Shown here: piece by piece, positions 35,781 to 47,200 of the stretch
Position numbering within the stretch: position 1 is the stretch's first letter
How the letters are laid out: every line of letters begins with the position of its first letter
NCBI GenBank assembly: GCA_008694505.1
Contig: VZDJ01007755.1
Coordinates: 6,350,936 to 6,414,935, forward strand
Direction: 5' to 3'
DNA length: 64,000 bases
From: Cyanoderma ruficeps
Lineage: Eukaryota > Chordata > Aves > Passeriformes > Timaliidae
Notes under the pieces: generated by a model
Seen by the model: only the letters and a program-made list of their open reading frames with translations
The model's database searches: none
What the model was told of the DNA's origin: nothing
Position numbers and translations under genes: made by a program

Positions 35781-38700
35781 AGATAGCTGTAAACTTTGGA
35801 CTTTTCTGGTGCAATGATCTGCTGAAAAGCTCCAGGTAGGTGACTTTTAGATTCAGTGTGTAGATCCTGGTGGCTGAATGAGAAAAGCGCTTAAGTGAGA
35901 ACACTCCCTTTTTATAATTGCAGGGTGAAATCCAAACAAATTTCACAGCACCCATTGACTTCAGGTCATTTCAGAAATTCACATGTGGTTTCGGTTTTAT
36001 TGTATATCCTTCTCCTTTGTTCATGAGCATTGGCAGTGAACCTAACATAATGAGACTTACAGAGCTTCCCTGGACAATATTATTAAAAAGGAAAAAGGAA
36101 GCTGTCTAATGTATCTAATAATAACTGAATGATAGCAAACTATTCACATGGTTGTCTTTGCCAGGAGGGAATATATTTAGAGACTACATGGGACGGAGGA
36201 CTTTCAATCTTGTATTCCTATGAAATATGCAAAGCACTGAGCAACAAAGGATGACAGAAAACACGTATGTCCAAGTCAAACAACAAAAGTGACCTTTTCT
36301 TAAAAACATTTTGAAATAGCTAACTACAATTCCAAGTTATCACTTGGTAAGCAATTGATGAGTTAGCATACAGACTTCTTTTCCAGCCATTACAAATTAG
36401 TCTGCATTTACACACAGAAACCATGTTACAATGAAACTATAAATCAGATATTTTTATAGCCTAAGAATATTGTATTTAATCCAGCCCAGTCTCAACTTTT
36501 TTACGTCTTTCTGTCTGCAAAGAGACTTGTTTTACTTGATCAGAAGAAAAAAGTTTGTGCCATTATTCAACTTTGTTCTCACTCCTTCAAATATTTCAAA
36601 ATTAAGTGTTGTGGTTACTATTATTAATAGTTTTATGTTTTCTACTTGTTCTTTCTCAGACTCTGGTGCCAGGATTTCTCTTCTTACTTGTCACTATGTC
36701 TTTTACATTACCTCCTTGTTCTGTAATTAAATGTCTATTACTAATTATCATTACTAAAATGTAATTATTATGACCAAATTTTTCCTGCCAGTAAGGACAC
36801 GGAGCATATAGAAAAAATTCTACCACCTACATGTCTCATGGGGTATTTTAAACTATAGTTTTACTTCAAATTAAATGATTATTAATTGATTGTAGATTAA
36901 CTCAATGTAGTTATTAATTTTGTTCAATTGTTGCACATATGGACTACATTTTTGTTTGCCTACAGGCACTTTTCTGCTTTTAAATCCAAATTAGTTGTTT
37001 TGAGCAAATGTTTGTGTAATGTCCAAAGTGTTATTCATAACAATGTTAACAAGAAAGTAATTGATTTACAAATTACCCTAAAATCTGTCTACTTTGGATA
37101 GTTCTCTGAGTTCATAATGCAGAACAGTAAAAATGAGATCCTTTATTAGACACTGCCTTGACTATGGAGTTGGACTCTGTTTTCTACTCTTTTTTTCTTG
37201 TTTATTCCCTCATTTAATAATACAGATGCAGGAAATACTTACAAAAAGGACATTTGAGTCTGTGCTGTCACAATGGCCAAGATTTTGTTGCTGGATTGAG
37301 TTATGTGCACTGGTTTATCATTATGGAATAGATACACTTGCTTATAAAATTTGCTTAAAAATATTTTTGCTTTTCGTTTGCTTGTTTGTTTTCAGTGAAC
37401 ACAGCATCTGCTTATATCTTCAACAACACTACTAAATATCTTTCTAGTTGCATCCCTCCATTGCTTTTAGTTGAATGTTCATGCCTCTCTAGTTTTGCTA
37501 GAGTAATGTAATATGTTTCATCAAGTCACACTTAACTTTCATGCTACTTACATTTAACGTTTCCTTTTTCTCTGCAATTGCCTATATTTCAGTTAGATGT
37601 GTTAAAATCCCCATCTATTGCAAGGAATTCCAATTTATCCATGTTCTGGTAGGTCTGGCAGGCACTACTTTTTGAATCCCATGTATTTTATCCCACGTAT
37701 TGTCCTTCGCCAATGCCATTTCAGCCATGAGCAGGGCTTTCCTGAGGTCAGGAGAGGAAAAGGGTGTGCTTCTGCAGACCTTTCTGCCTTCCTGCAGAGG
37801 TCACCTCCTGGAAGGTGATAAGAGCTTTTGGCTTTTGCTATTGTTACACAGGACAGTTCTGATTCTGAGCAGAAAAAGTGTCTAGGCAAGAGAGAGGATG
37901 TGGTGGCCTTTGTCCTGTTCCCCCCACTCCGAGCCACTGCGTGCCAAAGCCTCTTCTCAGCACGTGCTGGCATCTTTTGCACAGATACAATTATATGTAA
38001 ATGTGTGGGACTCAGTTTCATAAATTGGATTCCAAATTGCTGCCAAAACCTTGCATGCTGAAATGTTAGTATTTCATAATTAAGAATATTACACAGAAAT
38101 TATGTTTTTGTTATGTGCAGTTTTTCCCACTCATCAAATTTTAGATTGTATTTTACATTATTGTTTTGATGCATGTAAGCTTTTTACATCCAACTTTGTT
38201 GAATAATAACTTATCTGTCATCTGTTAATGTCTGCTTGATAGCTAAACAGCCAAGTCCTGGCACCACAGCTCGAGATATTTGCTGGTTTAGTGCTGTTGC
38301 TTTGATATTCATTGTTTGTTCTGTAATGGCCCTTAAACATTTCCCATGCATATTTGAGCTAGAATGATTCTTTACATAATGCCTTAGAGGAAAACAAGGC
38401 TCTTCTAATAGCAATTAAAATTAGCAATGTTATTAGGCTAAGAATTTAAAATTACATATCACTTCTGTACCAATTCCCCTTTATCATTAAAAAATCAATT
38501 TTCAACAATGTTGTATACCTCATGTATTATACACAATTTCAGTGATTTACTTCTTGTTTTGGCACAGGCTCAGTTGAATGATATAAGAGCTAATTTTGTT
38601 TTTCTGCTATAATAGCTTGTATTGTCTGCATAATGAATCCTTCCTGAGTTTCATCAGGAGAGGTATGATGTTCATACACTTCCGTTAGCGAAAAATTTTG

Positions 38701-40424
38701 TGCTTGTTCTCCAAGAGGTTTATTTTACCTGTAGTCTGAAAGAATCATTCATGCAGGCATCAGCTATCACACTCCATTCACAGCCATTCACTCAGGAAGA
38801 GACAAATCTAGAGATGGGTTTTCTTGTTAGGATGGTGGATATTTCCAAGTGAATGCAGGAAACAGAAGCGTGGAAGAAAACACTGAAAGAAGTTCCCAGG
38901 TATGCTACACATTTTGATAAATGACACTGATGTTTCCATTGAATCATATGAGAAATGATGTTATACTTGAAGAGATGGGCAAAGAAGAGGCTTTTTGTAG
39001 CCAGAGAATGGTAAAAAAATAACAGTGAGGACGAGCAGATAAAGAATTTGAGATATCTGGACTTTTGCAAATTTAGAAATATTCCAGAAACTGAGCTCCT
39101 TTCCTTCACCTCTGTAAACAGCTCAAATCAATGAATGAGAGGGCAAGCTGGGAAAGAATCTTTTAACCCACACTCTCAATGTTCATTATAAAGTAAATCA
39201 GGCGAATCAGAGTAAAACAAGACTTACTAATAAAGGTAAAGGAGAACCAAAGATCCTGGAAGAAAGAACAAATGCTAAAAGGGTAGGTGACCGCTGAAAG
39301 GCAGTAGAGCCACTGGAAGGCAGCAGAGGTAGGGAAAAGATCCTGTTGAGGATCAGGCACTAGGGAGTGAGGAATGATGGAAGTGTTTGTGTGTTAACTC
39401 AGGCCAACATATGCTGATTTATTTTTATTTCTGAGAGGGAGGCTAGCATGTTTTTGTTTGCAAGTTATCTTAAGCTGTGTAAGATTTATAATAAATGTTT
39501 ATGATAAATCATTATATGTTGTAGATAAAATAGAAATAGAATATAGATAAAATAAGAAAATAGGGCTTAGAAATAAATATCTTCTAATTTAGAATGCCTT
39601 TGTAAGAATATTAAGTGGATCAAGATGTAGGAAATTTTTATTTTTTCTGGGCAGTAATAAGTATGTCTCTGTCCACCTGGATTTAAACTGTTTGAATCAT
39701 GTATTTACTGTGAAAGACAGTTACAGAAGATAAACAATGTCAACATTGAACATGAGCTTTGCTTCACTTTTTTGAAGTTTGTCATATAGGGCTATATAGG
39801 TAGAAAAACAAGTTATAAGTCTCATTTCAGTCTTACAGATGGGATTTCTAGAGGCTAGATTGCAGTGCATATCGACTGGAAATCAGTGGATAAAAGAAAA
39901 AAAGTGTTCTCTGGGTCCTGAGTTATGACATCGACACTCAAACAGTGCTTGCAAACACCAAAGCCCATCTTTAGTGCTGAGATAAAGCAAAGCTTCTGCT
40001 CTTTTTGAAGTATTTCAAGAGAATTGATGTGGACTGTGATGCTGTACAATATTTAGGAATTTTCTGTAAATCCCTAACAACGGTATCTCTCTAAGCAGAT
40101 TCCAGATATGAGACTTAGGAGAACAAAACAGCATGAGGTGAAAGGAAAATTGGCTGATGATATTCTTGATTTTCATGCCCTTCTGGTTAGAGTCATCCAC
40201 AGGTCTCCATCTCAAACATTCTGTGAGAATAAACATTGACAGATATACTTTGGAGAATTTTTGTAGGCACTGACAGTGTTGATGCTGGTTTCTGCAGAGA
40301 TATCTTGATGAGAGGGTAGATGAAATATAGCAGGACTAAATTCCAGCATGAAAAATCCAATAATCTGAGCTTGGTACTTTGCTATCAGCAGGTAATTTTT
40401 TCTATTTATTGTTGCATTGAGTAG

Positions 40425-40690
40425 CAACAGTGATCATCATGTCCAGGGAGGTTACAGCTGCCAGCAGGGAAACAGACAAGGCAAGTCTCTGTTTTGTTAA
40501 GCTCGAGAATCCATTTTTATTTCCCCCAGGCCTAGGGAGGGAGGGGAAGAGGAAGAGAACTCACAGGGGCAGGGTTGTGGGGTTTTATAGGGTATTGCAG
40601 AGGAGGAGTCTTAGGGTTTGGGTCAAGGGAGAATATAACACAAGGAGAATAAGATCAGATTTCAGCCTCCTCAAAACAGGACTCCACAAT
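40425..40690 (-). mobile_element. Possible solo LTR of an endogenous retrovirus (uncertain limits)
   Basis: On the minus strand there is a TATAAAA box (40589-40583) within a C-rich, A-poor region, a C/T-rich stretch, then AATAAA (40521-40516) about 60 bp downstream, followed by a T/G-rich segment with TTGCCTTGTCTG. This order (U3-like TATA, R with poly(A) signal, GT-rich U5) is that of a retroviral LTR. The base composition differs sharply from the AT-rich flanks. I could not fix terminal TG/CA dinucleotides or a target-site duplication, and no gag/pol remnant is seen. An alternative is a promoter of an unannotated RNA on the minus strand. Confidence 0.4.
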
Positions 40691-41026
40691 CTATATTAGT
40701 AGTTTTTCACTAATGTTCTGAGGGTATGTAGCAAAGATGGAGCAGTTCAGGTTCAGAGGGCAAAGACAAACTGGATGAACCAGAAGGATTTTACTTGCAT
40801 GAATACTATTTGAAAAATACTTTTTGCATTAGCTGAAGATATAAAAAAAACAACATAAAAAAATCCCATAAGGGTACAAAAAAATAATGCAAGTAAGTAA
40901 TAGTAAGGTTATGATAATTCTTCATTTAGAGTTTGCATATTTCTTAGCCTGGTGAGGAATAGAAATATCACAGAAATTCAATTACTCAGATGACCTGGCC
41001 AATCTAAATAAACGTGCCTCCTAAAA

Positions 41027-41052
41027 GAACATTTGGCACGAACATTTGGCCA
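41027..41052. repeat. 13-bp tandem duplication
   Basis: GAACATTTGGCAC is followed directly by GAACATTTGGCCA. It is a minor local duplication. Confidence 0.8.
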
Positions 41053-41741
41053 TAGATGGGCTGTGCTTCACTCAACACTCAGAACACTGTATCTCAGTGC
41101 CCACTGTGGAAGACTTGAAATTTCAGATACACATCTGTGAATTCTGGGGCTGGAGGAAAATGGATTTCTGCATGCCCTCAACCTTAGAAGTTACTCCTGG
41201 CCTCAGTCTAGCCTCATTTTCTCCCTTGCAGTGCGCTGGAAAACATCCCTGTCCTTTACTCCTTTTGAGGAGTTGAAGGAAGTGATGGAAAGCAGGAATG
41301 AAAGGTTGGTCCATGTGTGGTGATTACTGAGCATGGGATGAAGGAAATGTTAAGAATTATGTTGCTTTGAATATCTGAAGTGATTGACTGGGCTCATATT
41401 AATTTCTACAAATAAGAACAAAAGGTACACACTGTAATAAATATTTTAAAGGAAATTTGACCACTTTGATTATATTTCCTTGACTAAAGTTTCAGTGAGG
41501 TTTTGGAAAATGCCACTGCCTCACCCTGAACTTTAGTGTGGAAATATTTCCAGAGTAGAAACTCAATGACAAAAAGAATCTCTTTTCCCAGATCTTGCCA
41601 AAATTGCACAGGAACAATGCATTTTTCTCTGCGTTAGCAAGATAGAGCTTGTTTGCTATATTGTGTGAGCCTTTGAGGTACATTGGCTAAAGACAGTTCA
41701 GCAACTAAAACATGAGTCATGGCAGCCTGTGCTACTAAAAT

Positions 41742-42052
41742 CCTGGAATCATAGAAGAGGTTGGGTAGGAACCTTAAAGATCTTCTTGTTCCAGTCCCTC
41801 TGCCATGGGCAGGGACACCTTCCACTAGACCAGATTGCTCAAAGTCCCATCCAGCCTGGCCTTGAGCAACTCCAGAATGGAGCATTCACAACCTCTCCAG
41901 GCAACCTGTTCTGGTGCCTCACCATGCTCTAATCTAAATCTACCATCCTTAAACATAAAATCATTACCCCTTGTCTTATCACAACATGCCCTTGTAAAAA
42001 ATTCCTCTCCAGCTCTCTTGTAGGTCTCCTTTTGGCATTGGAAGGCTGCCAT
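41742..42052 (-). mobile_element. CR1 3' portion, minus strand
   Basis: Antisense CR1: 'tggaatcatagaagaggttg' (tail), 'gggacaccttccactagacc', 'atccagcctggccttgagca', 'cacaacctctccaggcaacc', 'aaatcattaccccttgtctt' and 'cacaacatgcccttgtaaaa'. It is about 310 bp and 5'-truncated. It is similar in extent to the 33.8 kb copy but more diverged. Confidence 0.93.
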
Positions 42053-43744
42053 ATAAAAGAGACTTTATGAGAAACTATATGTGACTTTATGTCATGTTAC
42101 TACTGGGTGATGTGGAAGAGAAGTGCTGAAATTGTGACTTCAGTTTGCTGTCTATCATGCCTTAGTTGGCATGCAAAAGTGGTAGATCATAAAGCAAATT
42201 GCCACTATTTGGTAGAAATACAATTAAGTTCTAATATTATAGAGTTATTGTCTCTCCATGCTTACAAAAAACAAGCATTCTGTATTATTAGTTGAATATA
42301 TATTTGGGATATGTTGTATTCCTTTTTGTGATAGAATCAGTGTCATACCTCTTGGAATGACTTAAGAAGGAAGTATTCTCTTGATGTACAATTCCCCAGT
42401 ATGATAGTTTAATAAACAGGCTCTGAAAAAATCCTGTAAATATTTCTATTCATTTCATGAAAAAATAAAAAATAAATGAACCATTTGAACAGACAAGAAG
42501 AAAAGTATGCCAATTACTGTGTTAGAAATTGTGTGTACTTTTGAAAGTTTTTAAAGGGACTGTAATAAATCTAGGACCGCTTTCAAACAGCTGAAACTAC
42601 AGTTAAATTTTTGAGCAGTAGTGCTCTGTATTAACAAGGCATCTATGGAAGTCTAGCGTTGGCCAATAGGAGACAACAGGCCCAGAGATTTAGGTGAAAT
42701 TTACACCTATAAAGCAAATTTCAGAAAATGTTCTAAGAAGCAAATCCAATTGCAATGCAAGCTACAACTCAACGATTATATGCTCTATGCTTCACTGTGA
42801 GAAAATTGTCTGAAGAGCAAACACTTCTGGTAAGAACAGGAGTTAAATGAATGGGACATATATATACACATACATATACACACATATATACACATATATA
42901 TATATGCTAAGGCTTTTGGGAGCCACATTTTGGATCCTTCTTGGTTTTTTTTTCCTTTAAAGATCAAATGCTGCTTTAAGATCTTGGGATCTTAGGACTT
43001 CTTGATTATCTTATTAAAAAATAGTAATTAAAAGTGTTGTTTTAAAAAATTATGTCAAATGTTTTGTTTAAATGTATCATAAAAAAATACTCCATGCCTT
43101 CAAATAAAGAGTTCCATTAAACGAAGAAATATGAAACCAAAGTATTATGAACTTTTTATTTTCCCTAGTCAGTCCCCATTTCTGGCTGAATTTATTAGTT
43201 CATTTGATGCAAAGTTCCCTAGTTCCAGTTCCCTCATAGTTCATTTACACTACACCACAGCTTATTTGCCCAGTTCTGAAGCCAGCCTTAAATCTCATCT
43301 CTTTTGTAATTACTCCTTGGAAGCGGACTAAATTTCTAAAAGTTCCAAGACTCAGAGAAGGTAGTTTGGTAAAAAAACGTGTTCTCAAGACCTGTATTTT
43401 TCTTTTTAGAAGAAAAAATATTAATGTTGTGATGCCTAGTCAGTGTTGTATAGGCAGTGGTAGTCAGTGGGTACAGTCAGTATGTTGTAGTAATATAATA
43501 TTTCACACCCTGACCTTTGAAAATTGCTGTCATCTATAGCCTACACATAGTAAATCAGTTTCACAAAGGTTGGAAGAGTTTCTGAAACATTTTGTTCAAT
43601 ATTAATATGTGTTTAAGCAAAATGGAGGGAGAGATTTTATGGAAAAGAATGACATTTTCTCGGAACACTTAATTATTTTTTGGCTTTGATATTAAACATA
43701 CAATGTTTGAAGGGGCCTAAGTTTTCTTCCATTCCAAGAAGTGA
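42053..43744. other. Intergenic, no gene seen
   Basis: AT-rich non-coding sequence holding the alternating dinucleotide tract at 42856-42907. No exon or mobile element is recognised. Confidence 0.55.
42856..42907. repeat. (AT/AC)n alternating dinucleotide tract
   Basis: A 52-nt strictly alternating purine-pyrimidine run composed of ACAT and TATA units. It is a microsatellite. Confidence 0.92.
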
Positions 43745-44205
43745 AAAGCATTAAAGGATTGGAGCATCTCTCGTGAGGAAAGGCAGAAGGAGTTGGGCTT
43801 GTTCAGCCTCAAGAAGAGATGACTGAGAGAAGACATCATCAATCTCTGTCAGAATCTGAAGAGAGGGTATCGAGAGGATGGATCCAGCCCCTTCTCCGTG
43901 TTGCCAAGCAATAGGACAAGAAGAAATGGGCAGAAACTGATGCACAGAGAGTCTCACCTGAGTATGAGGAAGAACTTTACTGTGCTGGTGACTGAGCACT
44001 GGAACAGATTGCCCAGACTGGTTGTGGAGTCTCCCTGATTTGGAAATACTCAAGAACCATCTGGACACAATCCTGTGCCATGTGCTCTAGGAATGACCCT
44101 ACTTGAGCAGGCAGTTGGACCAGGTGACCCAGTCTGGCCCCTTCCCTGGGGGTGAGGCCCATTTTGCATGCCTGTGAACCATAGAATTCACAAAATCTTT
44201 GAATC
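43745..44205 (+). mobile_element. CR1 element 3' portion, plus strand
   Basis: Plus-strand CR1: 'ttgggcttgttcagcctcaa', 'gaggatggatccagcccctt', 'ggcagaaactgatgcacaga', 'gaagaactttactgtgctgg', 'gagcactggaacagattgcc', 'aggaatgaccctacttgagc' and 'ttggaccaggtgacccagtc', ending near a decayed octamer tail around 44190-44205. It matches the subfamily of the minus-strand copy at 27.8 kb, with the same 'tgctggtgac' and 'ccatgtgctctag' type features. It is about 460 bp and 5'-truncated. Confidence 0.93.
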
Positions 44206-47200
44206 TACATCTCTTTGAAGCGTTTTCACACTGAGACTCAATAAACAAAGCTAGATTTTCCAGGATATTACAGACCATAATAACCCTAGACATAATTACC
44301 CCACAACGTTACAGCATTTGGGTTCAATTTAGTCGAATGCACAACATTTGTGATGATTACAACCATCATCCCTTTACTGCATGGCACCGAGCACGAGTAT
44401 TGTGCTTTACACACACAACAAGGTCCCTACCTGTGACCTGTAGCCCAGCCTGGAGTGGCTCAGTCCACAAAGTCTCCTCTTGTGTTAGGTTGGTTTTGGC
44501 TCAGTTTCCCTGTACACACCTGGTCATTTCCTTGCAGCTGACACATGCAAGGGAAGCCAGGTAGTCTTAATGCCATTCTTTCATTCTGATTCCTGAAAAA
44601 AGAAAGGAGGCACAGCAAAACGTGCTGTTGAAATGAGTTTTCAGGGATATATTCTATGAGTTCATCCCTGAGGTGCCTTAGAGTCTCACTCTGCCCTCTG
44701 CTTTCAACAAATGTAGCTGGATTATTATTTGTATTAATTAATGACACTATTAATATTTATTATTTTGGCTGTAGGCGCAGAATGTATTACATTTGACGAT
44801 TTAAAAAAAGTCTGATAAAAATAATGTTTTATTCCAAAATAATTGAAAGTGAGTTAGTGGCAGAGGGGGTTTTCTACATGGAAATGTCACTGCAACAATC
44901 ATCACAGAGGAGAAGTAATAATCAAATGCCTTTCAAACACTAAGGTCCAAGACTCAGAGTTGCTTATTTGAAATGCTGCACCTCCAGAATACTTCCACAC
45001 TATGAAGTATTTATAGGATAGAGACTGAAAGGTAGTCAAACTAAGCACTGACAGTCTAAAGTAAATGAAAATAATTAAAGGAAGTGTATAGTGTATAGTA
45101 CAATTTATAGAAACTCAGGATAAAAATAGGTGAGGATCAATATATACACTAAATTACATACATTGGTGACTATTTAACATCTTGTGTCTGTCATGTATTT
45201 GCTTTATTTACTGTGAAAGCTAGAAAGAAAAATGATCATAAAATATTTAAGAGTCAATGTAAATGGAAAAAATGCTTTCCCAAGGTAATGGACTCCTCCA
45301 GCTATTAGGCAATGAAGCAAAGTAGAAACATTTATTTTCCAGGCAGAAGGCAGTGCCTCTGAGATAAATTTCTATGATAATGAACATAAGGCAGACATTC
45401 ACTATAATGAATCCAGAGGTATCTGGTTTTACCCAGAGAGCTCTGAATGAGCAGGGATGGCTGTTGTGCACAGCCTGGCTGTGATGCCCAAGCCCCATTT
45501 CCCACACCAGTCCTGCCAGGGCTCCGTGTGCTCAGTGTCCATCTCCAGTGGCATGTTGGCTCCTGAAGACTGGTGCTGGCTGAGAACATATGTTTCCTTT
45601 CTGACAGAAGTGATGTTTATAGCATGAGGGACAGGCTCTGGCAGACTGCTTTTTACTGCACAAATGTCCTTTATTTGCTTCTTTGCAATGGAAGAAACTC
45701 TAACCCTCTTTCTCAATGATTTTTGTAGGTGACATTGCTTTTCCCCCCGAGTTATTTTTTTAATGCAACTGCTGCCCACCTGCCCATTTGCTTCAGAACA
45801 CTGTTTCCCCTCAACCTTCCAAACACCCCTTCAGACAGGCTTTTAATCTCCCCTCCTTGTGCATCTCCTGTGCTCTACTCTGGGCACAATCAGCACTTTG
45901 TTTTTCTGCTGACTTCTCACAGTTTAATTCTCAATACCTCGCAGTCTCAAATTTATTGTATATTTGATGTTACAGAGCATTTGAAAAAATGACTTCTCTA
46001 CTTTTCTTAGCACTTCCTCTTTAAAAATATTTGTTCAACATTTTAATATTACTTTTATGAATTATCATATTTAAATATCATCTTTGGCTAGGTTTTAATT
46101 TTTTTAAACATCTGAACATGTATTTCTTCATTACATTAAAAAATATTTGCTTTTGCCTTAGTAGTAATTCCTTTCTAATCCTTCAGGCAAACAGTCACTA
46201 GCCTGAAAATGTAAATTGGTATACGTGTTTTTGATTTTTTAAATAAATATTTCATTGGGATATTGTCACTAGAATGCATTAGAAGTCAAACAAATAAGGA
46301 AATGCAACCTGGTGATACTTTAAAAAATATGCAGGATAAACTTCAGAAAGTCAGAAAGCACTAGCTCAGATCAGGCTGGGCAGATCAGGGTCAACTGGTC
46401 AAAACTTCTCCTTGTGATTTGAAGTATATGTACCTGATGCTTGGACTGTTTGATCTTGGAATGTCACTGAGGCTATTTGTGCCAGGTCATATCACTTCAA
46501 ACAAAGTATTTACACTCTTCTCCCTCCTTTCCTCTTATCTGATAGGTGGATAGCTCTGCTAGTGCCTAATGTAAAACCATTACACACCATTTTTTCTTTT
46601 ATCTTAAATCACTGCATTCTTAAATTGATGCTATTATCTACTTTAAAAATGGATATCGTGGATACATATACAATAATAGTAGTTATAAACACTGCTAGAC
46701 TTCCCCAAAGTGCTGTTAACACTTAACATTTTCATTACCATTGCTCTGTTTTATGGGCATGGTTAATAAATATGGAAATACCTGGGGACTCTCCCTACAT
46801 CTGTGTTCCAATTCTGTGTTTGATAACTATCATTCGAGTTATGTTAAAACATTTCATGACAATAATAGGCATCAGCTTAGACAACTTTAGGAGTCAACTT
46901 TTCAGTATTTCATAGTGAGACTTGTTTGATTCAATTTTTTGGCAATGTGAAGATTTATGAGTATTGACATGGCAGATGCAGGTACCTGACCTGGCTCTGC
47001 CTGCCCCAGGGTCAGGTGTTGGAGCATTGGGCCGCAGGGATGCAGAAAGAGCTGGGGTAGCTGCATGCAAGCCAAGCAGTGACTTGAAGAAGTGTGTGGT
47101 AGCTGCAGTGAGGTGAGTCTCTGCTATTTGCAGGTACTGGATGAGAAATCTCTTCAGCACTGTTGGTCATGGCATGGGTTTACCACCTCAGGTCTCAGTG

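Larger units (their letters stand above)
34136..41740. other. Intergenic, no gene seen; one LTR-like segment
   Basis: About 7.6 kb of AT-rich non-coding DNA with T-homopolymers (34478-34491 and 35760-35780). No coding exon or CR1 copy is recognised. A minus-strand LTR-like segment near 40.5 kb is listed separately. Confidence 0.55.

Noticed and set aside
45429..45779. Minus-strand 116-codon ORF
   Set aside because: No recognisable domain, no splice signals or CpG context that would support an exon; length is within chance for this composition. A homology search would settle it.
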